64,000 bases of DNA from Zingiber officinale (Eukaryota > Streptophyta > Magnoliopsida > Zingiberales > Zingiberaceae), in contig NC_056000.1 of NCBI RefSeq assembly GCF_018446385.1, forward strand, positions 77,386,688-77,450,687, written 5' to 3'. The translations under genes were made by a program, and so were the position numbers. Position 1 is the stretch's first letter; every line of letters starts with the position of its first letter. Of this stretch, positions 25,986-37,900 are shown in pieces. Below the pieces are notes generated by a model. It saw only the letters and a list, made by a program, of their open reading frames with translations, was not told where the DNA came from and did no database searches.

Positions 25986-28900
25986 CTATGCTGCCATAAA
26001 TGTTGTCATATATCTGATTCTCATCCCCTCAACATGCCTATCAAAAGCTCTCACGGGAAAGGCCTTAGTGAAAGGATCTGCCAGGTTATCTGCTGATATA
26101 ATCTTGGCGACAACAACCTCTCCTCGTTTTACGATGTCTCGTATCAGGTGGTACTTGCGCTCAATGTGTTTACTTGCCTTATAGGCTCGTGGTTCTTTCG
26201 AGTTTGCTACTGCATCACTGTTATCACAATAAATTGTGATAACTTTGGGTAAACCAGGAATCACATCTAAGTCCATCAAGAAGTTTCTGAGTCATACAAC
26301 TTCTTTGGCTGCCTCAGAGGCTGCCACATACTTAGCTTCTATGGTGGAGTCTGAAACACATTTCTGCTTAACACTCTTCCATATTATGGCCCCACCTCCT
26401 AAAGTAAACACATACCCCGAGGTTGATTTACTGCTGTCCCAATTTGATTGGAAGTCTGAATCTGTGTAACCCACAGGGAGCAAATCATCTGCCTGGTAAA
26501 CCAGCATATAATCTCTAGTCCTTTTCAGGTACATTAATATATGTTTTACTGCAGTCCAATGTCCTGGTTATGGGTTACTTTTGTAAGATTGAAAAGAATT
26601 TTAGATATCTCCACAATAGCATGATATTGTCCACTTTGAGCCTAAGCCCTCATGGTTTTGCTCTTGGGCTCTCCCCAAAAGGCCTCATGCCAATGGAGAT
26701 ATCTTTTCTCTTATAAACTCATGATCTTTCCCATGTGTTTCCAATATGGGACTATGTTTGCAACCTTGCAACCCCAACAATCCCCCCCTCAAACAAAGGA
26801 CCATAGACTTCCCACGTCCGATCCTCGACCCACCAGGTCTTCCTGCCCCTCGGTCCACCCGACCTACTAGGACTTCCTTGCCTAGTCGCAACTAGGACTT
26901 CCTGCCTGGTGTCTGGTCCTCTTGATCCGAACATAGGAGCCCCCGCTTTCTTTGTTCGAGGTCAATATTGTACCCACATGGCTCAATCAGACCATAGCTC
27001 TTGTGCACAGTCGGCGGTTAAACCTTCTGGCAGTCCGGGCTCTGATACCAATTGTAAGATCGAAAAGAATTTTAGATATCTCCACAATAGCATGATATTG
27101 TCCACTTTGGGCCTAAGCCCTCATGGTTTTGCTCTTGGGCTCCCCAAAAGGCCTCATGCCAATGGAGATATCTTTTCTCTTATAAACCCATGATTCCTAC
27201 AACCGAAGCATAAGGAACTGCCTTCATCTCCTCTATCTCCTTTAATATATTAGGACGCATCTTTTTAGATAAAGGTACTCCATGTCGAAAAGGTAAAAAA
27301 CCTGTCTTGGAGTTTTGCATGCTGAAACGAGCTAGGATAATATCGATGTATGAAACTTGGGATAATCACAATATCTTTTCTTGTGATCCCTTATTACTTT
27401 GATCCCAAGAATATGCCCACATTCTCCCAAGTCCTTCATATCAAACTGCTTGGGTATCCATACCCTTACGTCTGACAATATTTTGGCATTGTTGCCAATG
27501 AGTAAAATGTCATCTACGTATAGTACAAGAAATACCACCACGTTTCCGTCACTTTTCTTGTATACACAAGACTCATCCAGATACTGAATGAATCCATAAG
27601 ACTGGATCACTTCATCAAACCAGATGTTCCAAGATCTTGAAACTTGCTTCAGTCCATAAATGGACAGATTGAGCTTACATACAAGATGCTCTTTGCCCTT
27701 CGCAATGAATCCCTCTAGTTGCTTCATATAAATGTTTTCTTCAAGACTTCCGTTAAGGAAAGTTGTCTTGACATCCATTTGCCAAACCTTATAATCCATA
27801 TGAGCAGCAATAGATAAAAGAATTTGGATAGACTTAAGCATGACTACCGGCGAAAAAGATTCCTCATAATTGATTCCCTCTTTCTGAGTATACCCCTTCA
27901 CAATAAGCCTTGCTTTAAAGGTTTCCACCTTCCTGTTTGTTCCTCTTTTCCTTTTGTAGACTCATTTACATCCAATGACTTTTACATCATTTGGTGGTTC
28001 TACAAGCTCCCAAACCTGATTAGAATGCATAGATTCTATTTCAGAGTCCATTGCGCTTTGTCAAGATGTTACATCTTTATCTTGGAGTGCTTTATCATAC
28101 GTCCAAGGACCAGCTTCATGTTCACCAGGGATCAAGTCGGAAGACTCCCAAAAATATGAATCTTTCAAGTTGCCTAAGAACCCTCTCACTACGACGAGGC
28201 ACTGCCTGTAATTGTGCATCATTTGTGACACGTGTTGCAGTTACTTGTGGTATCTCATCTTGTACCGTTAGTACTAAAGTAGAAGTGTCCTCTCTTATTT
28301 CCTCAAGAACAATTTTACTCATGGGATTGTGGTTCATTACATAGTCCTCTTCTAAAAATCGGGCATTGGTACTAACAATGACCTTATGATCTTTAAGACT
28401 ATAAAACAAACCACCTTTCATTCCTCTAGGATATCCCACGAACAAGTGAACTTCTGTACATGATTCCAACTTATCAGCATCTCCCTTCAGCACATGTGCT
28501 GGACTACCCCAAATTCGAATGTGTTTCAAACTAGTCTTACACTCATTCCACAATTCTGTGGAAGTAGAGGGTACTGACTTAGAAGGTACCAAGTTCAGAA
28601 TGTACGCCACCATTTCTAGAGCATATCCCCAAAATGAATTTGGGGTAATTCTGAATAACTCATCATTGATCTAACCATTTCCATAAGAGTCATATTCCTT
28701 CGTTCTTCCATACTATTTTGTTGGGGTATACCGGGTGCAGACAATTGGGATTGAATCTCGGCCTCTGATAAGTAACTCCTAAATTCTCCTAAGAGGTACT
28801 CTCCACCACGATTAGACTGTAGTGTCTTGATACTTTTACCATGACATTTCTCCACATCAACCTTGTACTCTTTGAACTTATCAAAGCACTTAGACTTACG

Positions 28901-30489
28901 GTGCGTCAAGTAAATGTACTCATATCTCGAATAGTCATCTATAAAAGAGACAAAATATTCGAAACCACCTCTTGCCTGGATAGTCATAGGCCCACACAAA
29001 TCAGAATGAGTCAATTCCAACACTTCTTTAACTCTATACCCCTTTGCCTTAAAAGGCATTTTGGTCATTTTTCCTTCCAAGAAAGACTCGCAGGTTGGAA
29101 AGTTTTCCATTACCAATGAACCCAAAGGTCCATCGGCTGTTAACCTTTGAATCCTACTCAAGTTAATATGACCCAACCTTAGATGCCAAAGATATGTTTG
29201 GTTCATTTCCGAAGGTTGCTTTCTCTTATTAGAATTAGAAGATGTGTTATTAATTTACATTTGTTGCATCATGGGAGTTATTGGATTAAGAGTATACAAA
29301 TTGCCGACCAACACACCAGAACAGATAATCACCCTATTTTTCTTGACAACCACTTTGTTATCAAAAGAAACAGAATATCCATCCATAAATAATTTAGAAA
29401 CTGAAATCAAGTTCTTTCTAAAACATGGTATGTAAAGATAATTTTTCAAAATCAAAGTTTTATTCCTATCAAAAGATAAATAAACATCACCACTGCAACA
29501 ACCACCACTCTCGTAGCATTGCCCATGTAGACGGTGATTTCCCCTTCATGTAGTCGTCTGGTTTCCTGGAACCCCTGTAATGAATTGCAGACATGACCAG
29601 TGGCTCCCGTATCTACACACCATGTACTGATAGATAACACCGCTAAACATGTTTCAACAACTAGTGAATAAGATATATCGTTATTGTTCTCCTTTCTGCG
29701 AGGACAGTCCACCTTCAAATGTCCAGACTGCTTGCATATGAAGCACTTGCCTTTCGGCTTCTTCACACTTGCCTACGGCCCAGTCCCTTGAGGTCGAATC
29801 ACGTTCTTTGCCGAACCAACTTATTTCTTCTTCTTCTTTTCGCCTTTCGGCTTAGAGGCAGAAACGTTTTCAGCAATGTGAACTTGAGAACTTTGACAAA
29901 ATAGTCTTTCTGCCGCTTGGAGTTCTGTCAGAAGTTTTGCCAATGAATAAACCCTTTTGTTCATGTTATAATTCAGGCGTAACTGCTCAAAACTTTTGGG
30001 CAGCGTTTGGAGAATGATAATGACCTAAGTTTCCCCATCGATTTCAGCTCCAAGGACTTCCATCTCATTCAAATGAGCCGTCATCTTGAGGATATGATTC
30101 CTCACGGGTGTTCCCTCAATCATGGTGGTCGTCATTAAGTTTCTCATGGCTTCCTGCCTGGCAGTCCGATTCTGGTATCCGAAGAGTTCCTTGATATTGA
30201 TCACCATGTCATAAGCAGTGAGTAGGGTCTAATGCTGATGTTACAGCACATTTGACATAGAAGCTAAAATATAACACCGCGCCATCTCATCTGCCTTGAC
30301 CTATTTCCTATGTCTCTCTATCTCCTCTTCACTAGAATCCTTATCAGGCACGCTAGGACATACCTCAAGAAGTACGAACTTGTATTCTTCAGCAGTTAAG
30401 ACAATGTACAAGTTCCGTTTCCAATCAATATAATTTGAACCAGTAAATTTATTTTCTTTTAAAATAACAACAAGAGGATTGAAAGCCAT
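25986..30489 (-). pseudogene. Degenerate gag-pol polyprotein of Copia A3
   Basis: Pieces in minus-strand order: a gag start (ENKFTGSNYIDWKRNL, 30489); a zinc knuckle CFICKQSGHLKVDC (about 29730); protease WCVDTGATGHVC (about 29630); integrase with an HLRLGHINLSRI zinc-finger part and SFIDDYSRYEYIY core (29206-28616); RT with WQMDVKTTFLNG and YVDDILLIGNN (27928-27332); RNase H with GYTDSDFQSNWD and STIEAKYVAASEA (26534-25986). The order gag-PR-IN-RT-RH defines Ty1/Copia. Stops and frameshifts break it, and a segment between RT and RNase H is missing around the TRIM. It would have made the proteins for cytoplasmic particle assembly, reverse transcription and integration. Confidence 0.85.
26582..27194 (-). 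mobile_element. TRIM retrotransposon inside Copia A3 pol
   Basis: Short LTRs lie at 26582-26779 (198 bp, TGTAAGATTGAAAAG...CCCCAACA) and 27053-27194, the latter lacking its last ~55 bp. A 273-bp interior has a PBS complement (GCTCTGATACCA, 27039-27050) and a C-run whose reverse is the purine tract (26780-26790). It is under 0.7 kb and has no ORF, as expected for a terminal-repeat retrotransposon in miniature. About 20 RT codons of the host element are lost at the truncated LTR, so the insertion was followed by a deletion. Confidence 0.85.
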
Positions 30490-31584
30490 TTTGAAATCCT
30501 GAGAATCACAAAATAAAATATTTAGTCAAAACTTTAGAATTTAAAATAATATTGATTCCTCAAACAATATAATTTAAATTCACCAACACCTCAAAACACC
30601 GTGAATTTCGTATGCCACAATAGTATGGACGTATACTAATTCAAACATTTGTAAGAGGAGATTTTACCCATTAATTTTATTATCCTGTCAACCTAACTTT
30701 ATGACAAATAAAATTAATAGTTGGTTCATCTTCGGTCACACAAATAATAACAGTGACTCCAATGGGGAGGATACTATTAAATGCGCCTAAGTATATACCA
30801 TTACTTGATACTTAGTCCATTAATTAAGACTGTGCTCCTTCAGATGGAGAAGATCACACATACCTAAATAATTTCCTATAATCATCCATAGAGGAAGTTT
30901 GATCTAGTGATCCGCAAACAAACTCATCCGATATGGAAGAAGACACTTAAAGCCAATGCGCAAGTTTGAATGCATCACTTACAAACCAGTAATAGAGACC
31001 ATGGAATTTATTTAAATAATCTCTCTCCTACTTAGTTATTTAAATTGAGGAATTTTAACATGCATACACAACACAACACGCACATCATAACATATAAAAG
31101 CAGCATATAAAGTCAATAAATATGAAAATAAAATTTTCAACTATTATGACCTCATCCAATGCTGTCCTCCACTATGTCGCCAATGGATCAAGCCGTTGTG
31201 TCTATCTTGCTTCCTTTTTTGCCACGCCTCCGATCCTCAAAATAGCATCACACATAGTAAGGATACAAGCCGCAACAAAACAAAATTATATTTATCGATC
31301 ATATGTTCCACAAAGGAATTTACATGTAATGTAGATCGAATAAAATGTAAAAAATAATACGACAACCGACCGTATTTAATTATTACAATCATGCACACAA
31401 AACAACCTCGACATGCCTGAGGATTCAAATCATACACAAACACACAAAGTCATAATAGTTGGACTTAGGACGCCTGCAACCACAGAGTTAATCTTTCTTG
31501 CACATCCTACTATTATTCGGCCTAAACTTATATATGAGCAGTGCATAATTTAATCGAAAACTAATCACACAGAATCAGAAAACA
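30490..31584. other. Leader region between A3 5' LTR and gag
   Basis: This AT-rich leader separates the PBS from the first gag codons. Only short chance frames are present. Confidence 0.6.
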
Positions 31585-33689
31585 TGCTCTGATACCACTT
31601 TGAAGGCGCTGGAATTTCGTTCTGTTTAAATTTTCCTGTACAAAAATTGTACAAGTACAGAACTTTTCTTTGCAACCCACATGTTTGATCAGACGTGTGT
31701 TTGATCAATCAAGCAAGTTCTTGACGGATCAAAGCACACCTTGATCGAAGTACAAGATCGTTGGCCTCTTGTATTGGTATTCAAAATCGATACAAATAAA
31801 ACTAAACTAATTACGCAGCGGAATCAAAGAACTAGTTGTACCTTTCTTCGTAGTTAAAGACCTCTTGATCTTCTGTTATATTACTCTTCTCTTCTTGGAC
31901 ATCGTGTGAGCGACGATCTACCAAGACAACAACCACCCTTCCCTTCGTTTCTTCCAAACCGCTGACCACCAAGAGAGGCTCTAGGATGGGGTGCCTTCTT
32001 CTCTTCTTCCTTCTCCTCCTCTTCTTCTCCAATCCGCCGCCCACCAAGGAAGAGGGAGGGGGCGCCGACCCTTGGCAAGGAGGAGGGGGGCGCCGACCCT
32101 TAGCAAGGAGGAGGGAGGGGGGTGCCGACCCTAGGAGAAGAGAGGGTGACACCGGCTCTAGGAGAAGATAGGGTGGCGTCGTCCCTAGGAGGAAGTGGAG
32201 AAAAACCAAAAACAAAAACTAAGTTGGATGGGTGGATGCGAGGCTTTATATAGAGGCTACAACATGGGCCTAGAGGAGGAATTGGTTTAGGCCTCCTGAT
32301 GGGCTTGGGCTTCCTGTGTTCGGCCCGAAGACCCAACTCAAATCCATCAATAATAACTCATACCACTAAAGGGTTATTATTGAACTACAGTACCAATTCC
32401 ATATTACAATATGAGCTCCTTCTTATCATGAGTGCGTTAATCTCCCTGTGTTTAAGACATCGTATATCCATTAATTAATTGAGTTACTGACAACTCAATT
32501 AATTAACATCTGATTCTAAGAGTAGTATCACTCAACTTTATTATAATGTCGGACTAAGTCCACCTGCAGGGTTTACATGATAATCCTTATGAGTTCCTCA
32601 AGAGGACATCATCAACCTAAATAATTAGGACACAAATTCCTTCTATAATCAACAACACACCACATAAACAGTACTATTTCCCAACTCATCAGACCTATTG
32701 ATTTAACGAATAAATCTCACCCATTGATAAGTTAAAGAAATAAATACTAAGTATACGTGCTTGTTATTATATATGGATTAAGAGGACACACATCCATAAT
32801 AACAGAAGTTCTGCTATTTTATGTAGTCAGTACAAATCAAACAATCTCAAACGGTCCTACTCAATACACACATAGTGTACTAGTGTAATTTTATAGTCAA
32901 GACAGACTAATACCAAATTACACTACAACCGTTCCAATGGTTTGTCCCAATCCATCTTGGTTGTGAGCTACTATTTATAATTTATAAAGAACTGATAACA
33001 TAATTTTCTGTGTCGCACCACACACCATGTTATCTATAATATAAATTAAATGGACAAACTGCATTGACATATATATAAATATAAAATGTAAATATTTGAC
33101 CAAAGTGATTCTCATTTCAAAATATTTCAAAACATATGTTCATACAAAAACTAGGCTTATAGTATACATCCCAACTGCCTCTAGCAGCTCAACAGCTCCC
33201 ACTTGATACTTTTGTTGTTTCGATCACCTAATGATTTCGTCCATTCGGATTTGGCTCATCGGGACCTATCTCCTGATGTTCTCTTCGAGCAGACTTCCTC
33301 TCTGGCTTCTTGTCCCTCGAACACCGTGCACATTCTTCTCATTCATCAGCGTACTCTTCCATAACACCTTGTCCCTCCGATGCACTGAGCCTGTCGGCTC
33401 CTTTTCCGTGCCATCCTTCTTGCTAGATGTCTCTTCCGCTCGACTTCTTGTGTTCCTAAGCTCCTGCACACTTACACACAAGGATCAAACACAACGGGAC
33501 CTAACTAAACTTGATTGATCACATAAAAACTACCCAGGATACTTACAGAATGTAGCTTGGATAGATTAGGATTTAACCTATAAATCTTGTTTTTTTGCAT
33601 TATCTGCGAAGAACGAGATTGGTGGCACGATTTTAGGGTTAAAATCGTGTTTAAAAATAGGCACTTTCTGATATCAATCAGGTTTCCAA

Positions 33690-34440
33690 TCGTTCAAGAA
33701 TCGTAGATTAGCAAACAGAAGCTTCCCAAATCGATCGATTGATTAATTGGTGCTTACCAATAGATTGGCGTAAGGCTTGATCAATTGGGATGCTCAAGTC
33801 TATGAACAGAAGGGTCCGAAATTGATCGGCTGATTAATTGGTGTTTGTCAATTGATCAACATGAGGAATCAATCGATTCGGATTACCCAATCACTATAAG
33901 AATCCAACAGAAAACTTCTGGATCAATCTGCTGATCGATTGGGGTCACCAATCGATCAGTTAATCGATTGAAGTTTGTGAAGAATAGAATAGAGAGCTTC
34001 TGGATCGATCGTTTGATCGATTAGGGTCACCAATCGATCAGTCAATCGATTGAAGTTCGTGAAGAATCAAACAGAGAGTTTTAGATTGATTAGCTAATCA
34101 ATTGAGGTTACCAATCAATCGGCTAATCGATTTAAAATTATGAGAAGCCAATAGAGAGCTTCTGGATCGATTGACTAATTGATTGAGATTCACCAATCGA
34201 TTAGAGTTCGCTGGATTGCCCAAAAAAGGTTTCTGAATTAATTGATGAATAGATTGGCATTAGTCAATCGATGAGGATGAACAAGCGAACAGAAGCCTTT
34301 TAGATCGATCGATGGATCGATTCATGTGTGTTCAATCGATTGGCACACGTGTGAATAAATTCACATCCATTCTCGCTCGATTGAAAAATGTGTCAATCGA
34401 TTCCTATTCAATACCAATCGATTGATAACTGAATTTAGCC
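33690..34440. repeat. ATCGATTG-rich tandem array in outer Copia leader
   Basis: About ten imperfect units of roughly 70-80 bp carry paired motifs such as GGATCGATCGTTTGATCGATT and ACCAATCGATCAGTCAATCG, separated by GAAGAATA(G/C)A(A)ACAGAGAGCTTC. The palindromic core is the same as in LTR F, but the spacers differ. It lies in outer Copia sequence just right of the B insertion; it could also be a leftover of another LTR. Confidence 0.7.
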
Positions 34441-34918
34441 TAATTTTCAACAATTTCTTCTTGGATTCTTCTTCGCTCTTGCTACTTAATCAAACCTATA
34501 CTATCGCCAAAGGGAGAACTATTGGAGAGGCTAGGAGTATTAGTGTAGAGGGATGTATGCCCATGCTAAGAGTGATTGACCCAAAAGAAAATTATTCTTA
34601 TGTCGGATATATATTAAAGGAAGCTTACAAATTAAGTTAAACTTCTTGATCATGCACATGGCGTGTCGGCCCAAAGGAAAAGACACTGTGTGGCTGATTA
34701 GAAGCATTGTGAATGATCCTAGAAAACATAAGCTAACTAATGAAGCTCATGAATAAAGTATCATATGCATAATGTGTCAGCCCAAAGGAAGACGAGTTAT
34801 GCGGCAGATGAAGGTAATCATAAGTTATTTTAGAGAGTATCAATAGCAAGTTACTATTTAGTCCAAAGACTTAATGTAATGTTGTACTAGATATCTCCAT
34901 TAATGCTCATATAGTTGC

Positions 34919-37900
34919 TGTTTGTGCAGCGGAGACCGGCAAGAGGGGTGTGAATTGCTGAAAACAAAAACAAACTATACCCTCCTCGGATTTCAACTTA
35001 GAATTTAAATCAGTAATAAAATAACAACTAAATTAAGGAGACAGAAAAAGAAACAGAAACAGAATTTAACCCGGTTACAACCAAGGAGGTTGTTAGTCCA
35101 GGGTGATGAAAAAGCTCTACTAGCAAAATCTCCTTTACTGTAGGCGGAGAAGCCTTTTTATACTTAGAACGCTCACTTAGTTGCTAGGAATTGATTATAG
35201 ATTGATTGCTTGAGTTGTTGTTCTATTCCTAGCTCTAGGGGCCTTTATATAGCTCCTGGAAAGTCTATCCCGAGAGTCCAAGGCGCCTCCAGCTCGGTCA
35301 GCGGATAAAACTTTATCCGCAACGCAAATGGTCAAATCTGACCTGTTGAAGGCGCCTTCAACAGGGTTGAAGGCGCCTTCATGATGGAGGCACCTCCAAG
35401 CCTGCTGGAGGCGCCTCCAAGATGGCAGCTCCATTTTTCAGCTTGGTTTCTTCAGCTTCCGATGCTCCGTTCTTTTGGGTGATTGCGGCCAACCGGAATA
35501 GGACTCACCCGAACCCAATTCCCGGCCTTCTCCTCGAGCAGCCTTCCGTCCCGGCTTCACGTCCCTCGAACGCCGCACACGCTCTTCACGCCCACCGGAG
35601 TACTCTTCCGCAGCTCTCTCATCCTTCGGACGCACCGAGTCCGTCGGCTCCCTTCCCGTGTCGTCCTTCTCACTAGCTGCGTCTTCCACTCGACTTCCTG
35701 TGCTCCTAAGCTCCTGCACACTCAGACACAGGGATCAAACACAGCAGGACCTAACCAACTTGGTTGATCACATCAAAACTACCACGGGGTCCAACAATCT
35801 CCCCCTTTTTAATGTGCATCAACCCAAGTTCAAGTTAGGGTTAAAAATAGACATAAACAGTAATTTTAAAGAAAAAATTACTAAACTAACAAGTTAAGTA
35901 TAATTTTTGCAATTAGTAAAATTGCAACACTTTTTTTTAATTAAGTTTTCTCTAATTTCTCTAACTCCCCCTAAACTTGTACTTCTTTCTCCCCCTTTGA
36001 TCACAGCAAAAATGGGGTCTTCAGAATTTTCAAGTAAGATTGAAGTTTTTGAAAATTTTCTAAGTTTAAAAATAAATTTTTGAAAAAATTGCTAAGTTAA
36101 AAATGAATTTTTTAAAAAAAATTCTAAGTAAAAAAAAATCCTAAGTCAATGTTCAAATGTTCCCAAAACAAATTTCTAAGTCAAGTGAATGAATTTTTAG
36201 AATTTTCCAGAAGAAAATTTCTAACCAAAAAAAATTTAGAATTTTTTTAAAAAAATTCTAAGGAATTTTTGTTTATTTTAACAAATATTTGATAAACTTT
36301 CAAAACATTATTTAATTCTTGTTTAATGCTTTTTCAGAAAGTTAATTAAACATTTTCTTTCAATATTTTAGCTTCTAGGTCGTGGCGAGGCACTAGACCT
36401 TCTTGGTTATTGGAGCAACAACCACTTCCTTAGACAAAGCTTCCATAAAAAATTTCAATGTTTAATTTTCTCACTGTAAGCTTTTAATTTTTTGAAAAAT
36501 TAATTAAGCACAGATTTAGGAACCCAATAGAGGTTCCTACCTACAGGGTTATTCAGATACTTAGGGGGTACATAATTTTTGGGTATTCTTCTAAGTTGAC
36601 CTTGATGCTTCCTTATATACCAATTTAATTTACCATAAATTCTTAATTTTGAATTTGGAAATTGATTTAAGCATGCATCAGATTTTAGTTTTTCAATTTC
36701 TAATTTCAAATTTTCATTTTCTGATTTTAGATGATCATACATTTCTAACGGGCATGCTCTTGCTAGGTTCAACTTTAGTTCAGCATTCTCTTTTTCTAAT
36801 TGATTTAACTCTTTAGAAAGAGATTCGATAAATTTAAAAGATTGAGTTGGGGTTAAATTGCGTACCTTACTTACCTGGTCTGGTGACGCTCCCCCTTCAC
36901 TCCTGCTTTCTTCTTCTAATGTTCCTCCCCCTTCATCGATGCTCATCTCTGAGCTTGAGTCTTCTTCCGGTTGATGGTTCGCCAATAGCGCTAACCCTGA
37001 GAATTCTTCGATGTCCGACTCAGAGGTTGACGAATCTGACCAAGTAGCCTTCAGATTCTTGTACTTGGAGGGTTCTGGTTTCTTGTATTTTGGCTTTTCC
37101 TTTTCTTTCTCCTTTCTCTTCAATTTTGGGCAGTCCTCCTTGATGTGCCCTTCTTCGTTGCAGTTGTAGCAATGAACCGTCCTCTTCTTTCGATGATGCC
37201 TCTGCGATTTAAATTTATTAGAACTGAAAAACTTATTAAAGCATCTTACCAGTAGTGCCGCTTCGGATTCGTCGACTGAGGCTTCGGAGTCAGAATTGTT
37301 CATCTTTGCCTTTAAAGCAATGTTCTGACTTGTCTTCTCTGCTCCGTTGGGTTCTGAAACTCGAGATTCGTGAAGTTCAAAAGTCGAAAATAATTGTTCT
37401 AACGTACTTACCTCGAGGTCCTTAGAGATGTAGTACGCATCTACTAAGGAGGCCCACTCTGGAGTTCTCGGGAAGGCATTGAGCGCGTATCGGATAGAAT
37501 CCCGGTTGGTTACCTCTTCTCCAAGGTTCGTTAGTTGCATTATCAGCTCCTTGATTCTCGCTTGGAGTTGCGCTACCTTCTCGCCTTGGTTCATCCGGAG
37601 GTTCGTTAACTGGTTCCGGAGGATGTCGCACTTCGCTAGCTTCGCTTCGGAAGTACCTTCGTAAAGCTCCAAGAATTTCTCCCAGAGATCTTTCGCTGAG
37701 TCGTAGCTTCTGATCCGATGGTGGCAGCACGCTAAGCAGGTGGAACTCTGCCTTTCCGTTGGCGACGAAATCGGCTTGCTCCTTCTTGCTCCATGTGTTT
37801 TCTTCTTTGTCTTTGCAAAACCATATTTCATTGTAATAAGAATATCAAAATCCGTTTTAAAAATACCTCCATTTTGCGCTTCCAAGTGGCGAAGTCTCCG

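Larger units (their letters stand above)
24367..33176 (-). mobile_element. Complete Tnt1-like Copia element A3
   Basis: The 3' LTR is 24367-25963 and the 5' LTR 31601-33176; both begin (+) TGAAGGCGCTGGAATT. The PBS at 31585-31597 is the complement of TGGTATCAGAGCA. The purine tract beside the 3' LTR reads AAGTGGGAGAT on the minus strand, the usual Tnt1/Tork-type tract. Flanks are ACCTC and GCCTC. The uninterrupted related LTR at 14606-15529 shows the empty site, confirming insertion into B's right LTR. The interior codes gag, protease, integrase, RT and RNase H in order on the minus strand, broken by stops and by a TRIM insertion. Confidence 0.88.
14606..33547 (-). mobile_element. Element B: gag-only LTR retrotransposon, itself a host for insertions
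   Basis: The left LTR is 14606-15529. The right LTR is 23793-24366 plus 33182-33547, split by Copia A3. Both begin T(G/C)TTGGACCAGG and end with a TACTTACA-type end. GAATG flanks both sides (14601-14605 and 33548-33552). The internal region (15530-23792) carries only a minus-strand gag remnant; no protease, integrase, RT or RNase H was found. This fits non-autonomous terminal-repeat retrotransposons with a gag domain (TR-GAG). Nested in it are solo LTRs A1 and A2 and, in its right LTR, element A3. The PBS region is degenerate. Confidence 0.8.

Noticed and set aside
26582..27194. TRIM as a Cassandra element
   Set aside because: No 5S rRNA-like A-box and C-box segment was recognised in its LTRs.
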